Source of the DNA: an uncultured Duncaniella sp.
GTDB taxonomy: Bacteria > Bacteroidota > Bacteroidia > Bacteroidales > Muribaculaceae
NCBI GenBank assembly: GCA_910589485.1
Contig: CAJUSW010000016.1
Coordinates: forward strand, 1-56,643
Reading direction: 5' to 3'
DNA length: 56,643 nt
Shown: positions 34,314 through 42,785 of the stretch, piece by piece
Position numbering within the stretch: position 1 is the first letter of the stretch
How the letters are laid out: every line of letters starts with the position of its first letter
The notes under the pieces: generated by a model
The model's input: only the letters and a program-made list of their open reading frames with translations
What the model was told of the DNA's origin: nothing
Database searches by the model: none
Translations under genes and position numbers: made by a program

Positions 34314-34683
34314 GCATCTACAAATTCCCCACAGGCCATCCACCCAGCAAGCCTCGAAGAGGCGATGTAGTTATAGCCCCACCACGAGGGAACGTGCAAA
34401 TCGCCCGTCAGGGCAAGATTTGCGCCGTCGGGCGAGGCATGGGGAAAATGAAACACACACCAAAATGGGCGTCGAAGACGTCCTATAATCCCCCGCGTCC
34501 ACTATTCCTAACCTCCTATATCCCACTCATATACCTAAAAATCCCCAATCCTAATAATCTAATACCTATACTCTATACTTCCCCCCTCTATACTTAAAAA
34601 TAAAAAATCTCTGGCCCTCTGGTCTAAAAACTCCCCGCCCAACAACGCGACATTATCGCACCATTTCACCCGTATCGGTAACT
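34314..34683. other. Spacer inside the bracketed island
   Basis: The stretch holds element C2 (34335-34490), a copy of the CTATACTCTATACTT block (34564-34597), ATCTCTGGCCCTCTGGTCTA (34607-34626, matched at 35676) and the 15-mer GCGACATTATCGCAC at 34647-34661. The open frame 34271-34597 reads through these repeats and is not accepted as a gene. Confidence 0.6.
34335..34490 (+). repeat. Dispersed structured element, copy C2
   Basis: Second copy of the element at 403-554, same orientation. The hairpin arms GCAAATC (34396-34402) and GATTTGC (34417-34423) and the GGGCGTCGAAGACGTCC end are retained. Confidence 0.8.
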
Positions 34684-34691
34684 TACCTTTG
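34684..34691 (+). promoter_or_regulatory. -7 element of the island gene
   Basis: TACCTTTG, an exact match, only 8 bases before ATG 34700. A transcript starting at the usual distance would have almost no leader. The -33 region is unclear. Confidence 0.6.
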
Positions 34692-34699
34692 CCGTTGAT

Positions 34700-35464
34700 A
34701 TGAAACCAACGAGCCACAAGGTAACCCACCTAACTAAAAGAATCCGGCGACCCGACATCTGGTGTCACCCATTCTCACGCTTTCTCGGCCGGGAACTAAC
34801 CCCCGTCGAGAAAAACGTCATATCCCGGCTCGAACGCGCCCGCCGGCTATCCCGCCCGCGTCCCATAGTAATTGTAGACCCCAAAGGCTACGACTCAACC
34901 GAACTCCTCCGCTCATATCTCGACTACCGACTCGCCACCTCCCCCGAGGGCGCAACCGCACTCCTCTACCTCTCCAAAGAAGGAAAAGATAGAGAATTCG
35001 GCAAAATGTATCCTGAATACACAGGCTACACCCGCCGACAGGTCAAAACGTTGCACAAACGCATCCGTTACGCCTCCTACTCGCGCCCCGACAGCGTGCG
35101 CGGAACCTCACCCGCCTTCATGCTCCTGCTCAACGCCCAGGAATACAAAGGCTACTCCCCCATGCAACCCGACCCCGGGAAATTCCTCAGCCTCTGCTCC
35201 GCACTATTCCCATTATTGTGCGGCATAGGCTTCCTTGTCATACACATAAACGTCGACAGGGAACAGATCCCCGCCTTCTTCTACCTCGGCATGCAGGGCC
35301 ACACCACACAACGTCCCCCTAAACCCGAGCCCCCGGTCGAGACCGCCATCCTCGTCCTCACCGACCCAACGTCCATCCTCCGCTGGAGCCTGCCCACCCG
35401 CGAGGGCCCGCAAGGCCACCCCGCAGACGATGCACCAATTCCCCGACCACCCATACCCATCTAA
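34700..35464 (+). CDS. Unrecognised protein inside the inverted-repeat island
   Basis: A 254-residue protein that I do not recognise. The first 45 residues are basic (RIRRPDIWCHPFSRFLG). Residues about 55-100 include IVIVDPKGYDSTELLRSYLDY, which resembles a P-loop setting without an intact Walker A. A hydrophobic stretch lies at about 163-182 (SLCSALFPLLCGIGFLVIHI), and the C-terminus is Pro-rich. A very distant, degraded relation to phage terminase-type ATPases is conceivable from the order of these blocks, but this is a guess. It is alone between convergent genes and has its own promoter, so it is probably cargo of a mobile element or a fast-evolving resident gene. Confidence 0.6.
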   Translation: MKPTSHKVTHLTKRIRRPDIWCHPFSRFLGRELTPVEKNVISRLERARRLSRPRPIVIVDPKGYDSTELLRSYLDYRLATSPEGATALLYLSKEGKDREFGKMYPEYTGYTRRQVKTLHKRIRYASYSRPDSVRGTSPAFMLLLNAQEYKGYSPMQPDPGKFLSLCSALFPLLCGIGFLVIHINVDREQIPAFFYLGMQGHTTQRPPKPEPPVETAILVLTDPTSILRWSLPTREGPQGHPADDAPIPRPPIPI

Positions 35465-35616
35465 GCGGAGAGCCGACCTCCGCCGTTCCCCCCGGAACCA
35501 GCAATAAGGTTACAGAAATTAGGAGAGCTACAAAAACGATAGCTCATAAACCTATAAACCCCTAAACCTATACCCCTCCACCGCTCGGCAAGAGCCCCTT
35601 GACATACTGCTACAAT
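35465..35616. other. Spacer after the island gene
   Basis: Short hairpins GCGGAG/CTCCGC (about 35465-35483) and GAGCTA/TAGCTC (about 35525-35544), and CATAAACCTATAAACC-type repeats at 35543-35576. No gene. Confidence 0.5.
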
Positions 35617-35811
35617 TATTACAAAACAATGACTCCCACCCGTGATGGGCAGGAGCCATTATATCTGTAAAAAAGATCTCTGGACCTCTGGTCTATAAAT
35701 ATGGTCTAAAAATCTAATTCCTATACTCTATACTTTTTCCTCTATACTTGATCTTTAGATCTCTGGTCTAATAAACTAAAAACTATACTCTATACTTTCC
35801 CCTCTATGCTA
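35617..35811 (-). repeat. Right arm of the inverted repeat
   Basis: Reverse complement of the blocks listed for 34081-34313, in the same order: TATTACAAAACAATGACTCC at the inner end and CTATACTCTATACTTTCCCC at the outer end. It ends 4 bases before the stop codon of the metallopeptidase gene on the minus strand. Confidence 0.8.
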
Positions 35812-35815
35812 AAAT

Positions 35816-36658
35816 TTACTGCGGGAATCGCCCGGTGGAAATTCCGCTCCTGAGGGCCGATTCACGCTGAGCCGAAGTACCGTGGGTGAAAGAATCGGGC
35901 ACGGCGTATCCCTGAGCACGTTTCTGCAAATAATCGTCGCCGATCTTCTGAGCCGCATCAAGAGCCTCCTCTATATCACCCTCCTCGATGGATCCGAACA
36001 GCTCATTGTCATGATGGGCCCACACGCCCGCATAATAATCAGCCTGCAACTCGAGCGCAACACTTATCTTATTGGCATCGGCCTCATTGAGCTTCGACAT
36101 GCGTTCGTGAGCATCCGTGAGAGTCCCCAACAGATATTGCACATGATGTCCCACCTCATGGGCTATCACGTAAGCGTAAGCGAAATCGCCGTCAGCCCCG
36201 AGAGTCTGTTTCATATCCGAGAAAAATGACAGGTCGATATACAGACTCTGGTCTGCCGAACAATAGAACGGGCCCACTTGAGCCGTGGCGTTACCGCAGC
36301 CGCTCTGTACCGAGCCGGTGTAGAAAACGAGCGTCGGAGCCTCATACTCCAATCCCTGACTTGCAAACAGTTTGGTCCACACATCCTCAGTACCCGCGAG
36401 TATCTGACGCGAGAAGGTGGCCAACTGCTCCTCCTCGGCAGTCGGGGTATATGTACCGTCGGCAGTCGAGGAATATCCCGAAGTGAGCTGCCCCGCATTC
36501 TGCATTATCACCCCGAGCGGATTCCCGCCCGAGATCCATGCTATAATCGCGGCGATGATCACTGCACCGATACCGCCACCAACCTTTAGTCTCGAGCTGA
36601 CGCCCCGGCCTCGCCGGTCATCAAAATTTGAGCTCTGTCGTCGTCCGTTGAGTCGCAT
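35816..36658 (-). CDS. Neutral zinc metallopeptidase (YpfJ family)
   Basis: A 280-residue membrane-anchored protein. Residues about 26-43 form a membrane helix after a basic N-terminus. The zinc motif HEVGH is at 167-171, followed by a Glu-containing ELQADYYAG motif that gives the third ligand, and ends QRESALRSGISTGRFPQ. Length and order fit the family (about 285). Physiological substrate is unknown. The gene ends just inside the right arm of the repeat-bracketed island. Confidence 0.93.
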   Translation of the reverse strand: MRLNGRRQSSNFDDRRGRGVSSRLKVGGGIGAVIIAAIIAWISGGNPLGVIMQNAGQLTSGYSSTADGTYTPTAEEEQLATFSRQILAGTEDVWTKLFASQGLEYEAPTLVFYTGSVQSGCGNATAQVGPFYCSADQSLYIDLSFFSDMKQTLGADGDFAYAYVIAHEVGHHVQYLLGTLTDAHERMSKLNEADANKISVALELQADYYAGVWAHHDNELFGSIEEGDIEEALDAAQKIGDDYLQKRAQGYAVPDSFTHGTSAQRESALRSGISTGRFPQ

Positions 36659-36675
36659 AAATATGAGGTTGTTTC

Positions 36676-36711
36676 AAAAAATGAGGTTATGGGGACGATG
36701 CCCCATAACCT
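36676..36711 (-). terminator. Terminator of the aquaporin gene
   Basis: An 11-bp stem, AGGTTATGGGG (36684-36694) with CCCCATAACCT (36701-36711). On the minus strand six T follow (36681-36676) just before the metallopeptidase gene. Confidence 0.85.
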
Positions 36712-36741
36712 TATAACTATCAACTTAAGCGGAAAGTTGAA

Positions 36742-37452
36742 TTATTTGCCCTTGATCATATTCCATACAGCCGAGCTTCCGAGTGCGCCCACGAAAGGAG
36801 CCACGATGAAGAGCCACAGCTGGGTAAGAGGAATACAGTTACCCTCGATGGCGGCGAAGATGGCCGGGCCGATCGAACGGGCAGGATTTACCGATGTGCC
36901 GGTGATGGGGATACATGCGATGTGCACGAGCACGAGAGTCAGACCGATGGCGAGGCCGGCAAAGTTGCCTGCTCCCTGCTTTTCATCGGTAGTGCCGAGC
37001 ACCACGAGGACAAAGATGAATGTGAACACCATCTCGGCTATGAATGCCGGCACGATATTACCGGGCATATAGGAGTTGGAGCCGGTGGTAGTGGTGCTGT
37101 TGAACACAGCCTCGATGCCTGCCTCATTTCCGGTATGCACCAGTACATACAGCACTGCCGATGCGATGATGGCACCGATAGTCTGGAATATCATATAGTT
37201 GAAAGCCTCTGATCCTTTCATGCGGCCGTTGGCCCACACGCCCAGGGTGATTGCCGGATTGATGTGGCATCCCGAGATATTGCCGATGGTGTAGGCCATG
37301 GCGATCACCGAAAGGCCGAAGGCAAATGCTACGCCGAGAGTTGTGACACCGAAACCTGTGGTGCCCAAGCCGATGCCTGCGAAGATTGCGCTGCCGCAAC
37401 CCATGAGAACGAGCACGAATGTGCCGATCATCTCTGCTAAATACTTCTTCAT
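36742..37452 (-). CDS. aqpZ: Aquaporin Z
   Basis: A 236-residue water channel with six membrane helices. Both NPA motifs are intact: HINPAITLG (NPA 65-67) and SVNPARSIGP (NPA 189-191). H177 and R192 of the selectivity filter are in their usual place, and a Thr two residues before the second NPA region adds to the pattern of a narrow water-selective pore. Length is close to E. coli AqpZ (231). A monocistronic gene with its own promoter and terminator. Confidence 0.96.
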   Translation of the reverse strand: MKKYLAEMIGTFVLVLMGCGSAIFAGIGLGTTGFGVTTLGVAFAFGLSVIAMAYTIGNISGCHINPAITLGVWANGRMKGSEAFNYMIFQTIGAIIASAVLYVLVHTGNEAGIEAVFNSTTTTGSNSYMPGNIVPAFIAEMVFTFIFVLVVLGTTDEKQGAGNFAGLAIGLTLVLVHIACIPITGTSVNPARSIGPAIFAAIEGNCIPLTQLWLFIVAPFVGALGSSAVWNMIKGK

Positions 37453-37526
37453 GTAAAGTGTTGTTTATGTGAGTATATAAATAGTTGTATAAATTCGTGA
37501 TGTAGTCAGTGATATAACCTCACAGG

Positions 37527-37534
37527 CAAAAGTA
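37527..37534 (-). promoter_or_regulatory. -7 element of aqpZ
   Basis: Read on the minus strand this is TACTTTTG, a TAnnTTTG match 75 bases before the start. CAA at 37555-37557 is a possible -33 TTG. Confidence 0.5.
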
Positions 37535-37577
37535 AGAAAAAAGGGTTATACATTCAATATAATCCAAAAAAAATCGC

Positions 37578-37585
37578 TATTTTTG
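37578..37585 (+). promoter_or_regulatory. -7 element of the dipeptidase operon
   Basis: TATTTTTG, a consensus match 84 bases before the C69 dipeptidase start. It probably drives all five genes to 44515. Confidence 0.55.
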
Positions 37586-37668
37586 CACCTAAAGCATAGC
37601 GAGTTGTAATAATATTGCAACAATTCTTATCCAAAAGCACTCTAATACCGCAAAATAATAGTGAATAT

Positions 37669-39306
37669 ATGAAGATTAAATCCTTATTTATAGGTCTGGG
37701 GATGCTTACCCCCGTTCTGGCCTGGCCCTGTACAAGCCTCATCGCCGGAAAGAAAGCCACTGCCGACGGATCGGTGCTCGTAACATACGCCGCCGACAGC
37801 CACACTCTCTATGGCGAGCTGTACCACAGCCCCGCGGCCGACCATGCCCCCGGCTCCATGCGTAAAGTCTACGAATGGGACACCGGCAAGTATCTCGGCG
37901 AGATCCCCCAGGTGGCACATACCTATTCCACTGTAGGCAACACCAACGAGCATGGACTCACCATTGCCGAGAGCACATGGGGTGGCCGTCCCGAGCTCAA
38001 CGACACCACCGGTATCATCGACTACGGATCGCTCATCTACATAACCCTCGAGCGTGCCAAGACCGCCCGCGAGGCTCTCGACGTGATGACCTCGCTCGTT
38101 AAGGATTACGGCTACCATTCGTCGGGCGAGTCATTCACCATCGCCGACCCCAACGAGGCATGGGTAATGGAACTCATCGGCAAGGGCGGTAAGGAGAAGG
38201 GTGCTGTATGGGTAGCCCGCCGAATCCCCGATGATTGCATCTCGGGTCACGCCAACCATCCCCGCATCCATCAGTTCCCCCTCAACGATAAGGAGAACAC
38301 CATCTATTCGCCCGATGTGATCGATTTTGCCCGCAAGCAGGGTTACTACAAGGGTAAGGACAAGGACTTCAGCTTCTCGCTGGCCTACGGCGAGCTCGAC
38401 GGCACCGCCACCCGCGGATGCGACGGCCGTGTGTGGAGCTACTTTAACCGCTTCACCGACGGAATGGACAAATACCTCCCCTGGGTGATGGAGGCCGACG
38501 GCGATCCTTTCCCCCTGTGGGTGAAGCCCGACCGTCAGCTCACTCTCGGTGACATGCGCGACATGATGCGCGACCACTTCGAGGGCACTCCCATGGATAT
38601 GACCCAGGACATAGGCGCCGGTCCCTACAAGGTGCCTTACCGCTGGAGGCCCATGACATTCAAGGTCGACGGCAAGGAGTATCTCAACGAGCGTGCCATC
38701 GCCACCCAGCAGACAGGTTTCTCCTTCGTGTCGCAGATGAACGAGCAGTTCCCAGATGCCATGAAGGGTATCCTGTGGTTCGGTGTCGATGATGCCAACA
38801 CTTGCGTGTATGTGCCCATGTACTGCACCATCACCCAGATCCCTTACGAGTTTGCTCCCGGCAACGGCGACATGCTCACCCTCTCGTGGGATGCCGCTTT
38901 CTGGGTCAACAACTATGTGGCCAACCAGGCTTACAACCGTTACAGCCAGATGATCCCCGACATTCGCCGCGTACAGCAGAATGAGGAGTCAACCCTCGAC
39001 AACGAGGTGCAGATGCTCCTCTCATGGGTAAAGGGCCTGTCGCCCGAGGAGGCCCGCAAGATGGTCAACAACCACTCGCTCATGGCCTCGACCCGCTATC
39101 TCAAGAACTACAAGGCCCTGGGCGATTACCTGCTGGTGAAGTACCTGGACGGCAATGTGAAGAAGGAAAAGGACGGCAAGTTTGAGCGCACCCCCGAGGG
39201 CGTGTGCGTATCCCCCTCGTTCCCCGGATATGACGAGCGCTATTACCGCTCGATTGTCGAGGACGCCGGCGACCGTCTCCTTATAAAGGAACCTAAAAAG
39301 AAATGA
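37669..39306 (+). CDS. C69-family dipeptidase, exported
   Basis: A 545-residue N-terminal nucleophile hydrolase. The signal sequence ends LAWPCTSLIAGKKATADGS: cleavage before C21 would expose the catalytic cysteine as new N-terminus, as in this family. GGRPELN and WVMELIGKGG follow. Members cleave dipeptides in the periplasm. Length is typical for exported Bacteroidetes members. Start 37669 is preferred because it opens the signal peptide; an earlier frame start at 37615 adds 18 residues without homology. Its stop overlaps the next start by 4 bases. Confidence 0.94.
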   Translation: MKIKSLFIGLGMLTPVLAWPCTSLIAGKKATADGSVLVTYAADSHTLYGELYHSPAADHAPGSMRKVYEWDTGKYLGEIPQVAHTYSTVGNTNEHGLTIAESTWGGRPELNDTTGIIDYGSLIYITLERAKTAREALDVMTSLVKDYGYHSSGESFTIADPNEAWVMELIGKGGKEKGAVWVARRIPDDCISGHANHPRIHQFPLNDKENTIYSPDVIDFARKQGYYKGKDKDFSFSLAYGELDGTATRGCDGRVWSYFNRFTDGMDKYLPWVMEADGDPFPLWVKPDRQLTLGDMRDMMRDHFEGTPMDMTQDIGAGPYKVPYRWRPMTFKVDGKEYLNERAIATQQTGFSFVSQMNEQFPDAMKGILWFGVDDANTCVYVPMYCTITQIPYEFAPGNGDMLTLSWDAAFWVNNYVANQAYNRYSQMIPDIRRVQQNEESTLDNEVQMLLSWVKGLSPEEARKMVNNHSLMASTRYLKNYKALGDYLLVKYLDGNVKKEKDGKFERTPEGVCVSPSFPGYDERYYRSIVEDAGDRLLIKEPKKK

Positions 39307-41657
39307 ACCAAGAGGAATATCTCGGAAAATTAAATACCCAGCAGCGGGCGGCCGTAGAATACTGCGACGGCCCGCAGCTTGTGATTGCAGGTGCGGGATC
39401 GGGCAAGACAAGAGTACTTACCTACAAGATCGTGCATCTGCTCGCGCACGACTATGAGCCGTGGCGCATACTCGCGTTGACGTTCACCAACAAGGCCGCC
39501 CGCGAGATGCGCGAGAGGATAGAACAGCTCGTGGGGCCCGCCGTGGCTTCCCGCCTGTGGATGGGCACATTCCACTCCATCTTTGCCCGCATCCTCCGCG
39601 CCAATGCCGAACTGATCGGGTTCAAAAGCTCATTCACCATCTATGACGCCTCCGACAGCCGGGCCCTCGTCAAGCTCATTATCAAGGATATGGGCCTGGA
39701 TGACAAGGTATATAAGCCGGCTACCGTCCACAATGCCATATCCTGGGCCAAGAACGCGCTAATCTCGCCCGAGCAGTATGCCATGACCCGCGATCTCATG
39801 GAGACCGACAGGCGTGGCAAGCGTCCGCTCACCCAGGAGATCTACCGCAAGTACCGCGACCGTTGCCGTGTGGCCGGAGCCATGGACTTCGACGATCTGC
39901 TCTACTACACCAACGTCCTGCTCCGCGACAACCCCGATGTCAAGAGGCATTATCAGGAATTTTTCCGCTACATACTTGTCGATGAGTACCAGGACACCAA
40001 CTTCGCCCAGCACCTGATAGTGAAACAGCTCACCGAGGGTGCACAACGCCTGTGTGTAGTGGGCGACGATGCCCAGAGCATCTATTCATTCCGCGGAGCC
40101 AACATCCGCAACATTCTCGAGATGGAGAATGCCTACCCGGGCCTGCGCATATTCAAGCTCGAGCGTAACTACCGTTCCACCCAGAACATCATCGATGCGG
40201 CCGGCAGTCTCATCAGCAAGAACGTAGCCCAGATACCCAAGAATGTCTACTCCGAGAACGATAAAGGCGCTCTCATTGATGTGGCACGATGCTACAGCGA
40301 CTATGAGGAAGCCGCCCAGGTGGCCGCGAGGGTATCACAGCTCAAGCGGTCAACAGGCGATTCCTACGATGAGTTTGCCATCCTCTACCGCACCAATGCT
40401 CAGAGCCGTGTGCTCGAGGAGTCGTTGAGGAAACGCAATGTGCCTTACCGCATCTACGGCGGCCTTTCGTTCTATCAGCGCAAGGAGGTGAAGGATGCCA
40501 TAGCATATTTCCGCCTCTCGCTCAATCCCAATGACGACGAGGCCCTCAGGCGCGTGATCAATTTCCCGGCACGAGGCATAGGCGACACCACGCTCAACAA
40601 GCTTACGCGCGCGGCTATCGACGAGCGCGTGAGCCTGTGGAAAATCATAACCCACATGGATGATTATGACTGCGGGCTGAATGGCGGGGCCAAGAGGAAA
40701 CTTGCCGATTTCGCCACGCTCATAGATGGATTCATCGCTCAGAACGAGCAGGGCAAGGATGCCTACGAGGTGGCCCGCAATATCATAGAGCGCACCGGAC
40801 TGTTCTCCATGCTTGTACATGACTCCACCCCCGAGAGCATCTCGAAGCAGGAGAATCTGCAGGAGTTGCTCAAAGGTGTCAAGGAATATGTCGAGGCCAT
40901 GGTGGAGCAGGGTCGCGATGAGACTTCCCTCAGTCATTTCATGACCGAGGTATCGCTCGCTACCGATCAAGACAGGGACACTGATGCCGATGAGGAGAGC
41001 GTAACGCTGATGACTGTTCATGCCTCCAAGGGTCTGGAGTTCGACAACGTGTTCATAGTCGGAGTCGAGGAGGACCTCTTTCCGTCGGCCATGGCCCAGC
41101 AGTCACAGTCGGCCGCCGAGGTCGAGGAGGAGCGCCGTTTGCTTTATGTGGCTATCACGAGAGCGCGCAAATTCTGTATGCTCAGTTATGCCACACAGCG
41201 TTTCCGCAATGGCCAGACGGTGTTTCCGCGCCCGTCGCGTTTCATCGGTGATATCGATCCCCGCTATCTGCATCTTTCCACCGGCAATGACTTCACACCG
41301 TCATCAAGTTCGAGGAGTGCAGTAGCCGGATATCATGCCTCGATGGCCGGTTCGGCCCGCTCGCTCAACGATCTGCGACGTCCGCGCCGTGAGCCTTCGG
41401 TGGATCACCCTCTCACCTCACGCCCGCGCACAGGCATCCAGCCGTCACAGCCCGCGCCCGGTGGTGGCGATTTCACGCTTCACTCCGTCACCGAGGTGCA
41501 TGAGGGGATGAGGATAAGGCACACCAAATTCGGAGTAGGCTCGGTGACCGCCATAGATACATCGGGCGTGGATCCGAGAATGACCGTGGTGTTCGACGGT
41601 GACGATGCCGAGAGCCGCACACTGCTATTCAAGTACGCAAAATTCATGATATTATGA
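39303..41657 (+). CDS. pcrA: ATP-dependent DNA helicase PcrA/UvrD
   Basis: A 784-residue superfamily 1A 3'-5' helicase for repair and replication-transcription conflicts. Motif I AGAGSGKT (29-36), motif Ia TFTNKAAREM, motif II VDEYQDTN, motif III GDDAQSIYSFRGA, motif IV LERNYRST, motif V TVHASKGLEFDNVF and motif VI YVAITRAR are all present. The C-terminal about 50 residues (GMRIRHTKFGVGSVTAID onward) form the small domain found in PcrA. Length is normal. The start overlaps the dipeptidase stop and the end overlaps nspC, so it is translated within a coupled operon. Confidence 0.97.
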   Translation: MNQEEYLGKLNTQQRAAVEYCDGPQLVIAGAGSGKTRVLTYKIVHLLAHDYEPWRILALTFTNKAAREMRERIEQLVGPAVASRLWMGTFHSIFARILRANAELIGFKSSFTIYDASDSRALVKLIIKDMGLDDKVYKPATVHNAISWAKNALISPEQYAMTRDLMETDRRGKRPLTQEIYRKYRDRCRVAGAMDFDDLLYYTNVLLRDNPDVKRHYQEFFRYILVDEYQDTNFAQHLIVKQLTEGAQRLCVVGDDAQSIYSFRGANIRNILEMENAYPGLRIFKLERNYRSTQNIIDAAGSLISKNVAQIPKNVYSENDKGALIDVARCYSDYEEAAQVAARVSQLKRSTGDSYDEFAILYRTNAQSRVLEESLRKRNVPYRIYGGLSFYQRKEVKDAIAYFRLSLNPNDDEALRRVINFPARGIGDTTLNKLTRAAIDERVSLWKIITHMDDYDCGLNGGAKRKLADFATLIDGFIAQNEQGKDAYEVARNIIERTGLFSMLVHDSTPESISKQENLQELLKGVKEYVEAMVEQGRDETSLSHFMTEVSLATDQDRDTDADEESVTLMTVHASKGLEFDNVFIVGVEEDLFPSAMAQQSQSAAEVEEERRLLYVAITRARKFCMLSYATQRFRNGQTVFPRPSRFIGDIDPRYLHLSTGNDFTPSSSSRSAVAGYHASMAGSARSLNDLRRPRREPSVDHPLTSRPRTGIQPSQPAPGGGDFTLHSVTEVHEGMRIRHTKFGVGSVTAIDTSGVDPRMTVVFDGDDAESRTLLFKYAKFMIL

Positions 41658-42784
41658 AAATAGAGGAGCTATCCACACCATATTATATAGTCTACGAGGA
41701 CCGTATGCGCCGTAACCTTGAACTGATAACACGCGTGGAGCGTGAGGCCGGGGTCAACATCATCATGGCGTTCAAGGCCAACGCCCTGTGGAGGTCGTTT
41801 GACATCGTGAGGGAGTACAACCGCGACTTCACCGCCAGTTCGCTCAACGAGCTCAGGCTCGGAAATGAGGAGCTTGGAGGCGAGGCCCATGTGTATTGCC
41901 CCGTGTACACTCCCGCCACGATAGGGGAGTTCCTTTCGCGGGCCACGCACCTCACATTCAATTCTCTCAGCCAATGGGAAAAGTATGGTCGTCAGGCATT
42001 GGAGGCCGGTGTGTCGCCCGGACTGAGAGTCAATCCCCAGTGCTCGGTGATAGATACGGAGATATACAATCCGGCATTGCCCGGCTCGCGTTTCGGCGTC
42101 ACTGCCGAACAGCTCGGCGGAAAGTTGCCCGAGGGGATTGAGGGATTGCACTTCCATGCCCTGTGCGAGAGCTCATCCTATGATCTTGCCAAAGTGCTCG
42201 AGGCTTTCGAGTCCCAGTTTGGCGAATATCTGCCTCAGGTGAAATGGGTGAATTTCGGAGGTGGTCATCTCATGACCCGCGAGGGATATGACGTGGACCA
42301 TCTCATCTCCCTGCTTAAGGATTTCCGCGCCCGTTATCCGTGGCTCCAGGTGGTGCTTGAGCCGGGTAGCGCATGGATGTGGCGCACGGGTGATCTTGTG
42401 ACCTCGGTGCTCGATGTGGTCGAGAACCAGGGGGTGAAGACCGCCGTGATCGACGCATCGTTTGCCTGCCACATGCCCGATTGCCTTGAGATGCCCTACA
42501 AGCCTGCCATTACCGAGAGTGTGCCCGAGGCTCCCGGCCTTCCGGTCTATCGTCTCGGCGGAAACTCCTGCCTGAGCGGTGACTATGTTGGCGACTGGGC
42601 TTTTCCCGCACCCCTTCAGGCCGGCGACAAGCTCACGCTTGAGGACATGAACCATTACACGACGGTGAAGACCACGATGTTCAATGGCATACAGCACCCT
42701 GCGATGGTGATGTGTGACAGCAGTGGTGATTGCCGTTATCTGCGCCAGTTTGATTACATGGATTATAAAAACCGTATGAGCTGA
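41654..42784 (+). CDS. nspC: Carboxynorspermidine/carboxyspermidine decarboxylase
   Basis: A 376-residue PLP enzyme (fold III, alanine-racemase-like barrel) making norspermidine or spermidine by the carboxyspermidine route. K41 in MAFKANAL binds PLP. FNSLSQWEK, LHFHALCES, VNFGGGH and EPGSAWMWRTGDL are family motifs. No carboxyspermidine dehydrogenase gene lies adjacent, so the partner is elsewhere. It overlaps pcrA by 4 bases; this linkage has no obvious functional meaning. Confidence 0.95.
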   Translation: MKIEELSTPYYIVYEDRMRRNLELITRVEREAGVNIIMAFKANALWRSFDIVREYNRDFTASSLNELRLGNEELGGEAHVYCPVYTPATIGEFLSRATHLTFNSLSQWEKYGRQALEAGVSPGLRVNPQCSVIDTEIYNPALPGSRFGVTAEQLGGKLPEGIEGLHFHALCESSSYDLAKVLEAFESQFGEYLPQVKWVNFGGGHLMTREGYDVDHLISLLKDFRARYPWLQVVLEPGSAWMWRTGDLVTSVLDVVENQGVKTAVIDASFACHMPDCLEMPYKPAITESVPEAPGLPVYRLGGNSCLSGDYVGDWAFPAPLQAGDKLTLEDMNHYTTVKTTMFNGIQHPAMVMCDSSGDCRYLRQFDYMDYKNRMS

Positions 42785-42785
42785 T

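Noticed and set aside
34271..34597. 108-codon frame
   Set aside because: It covers the end of the left arm, element C2 and the CTATAC repeats; it is a by-product of repeats.
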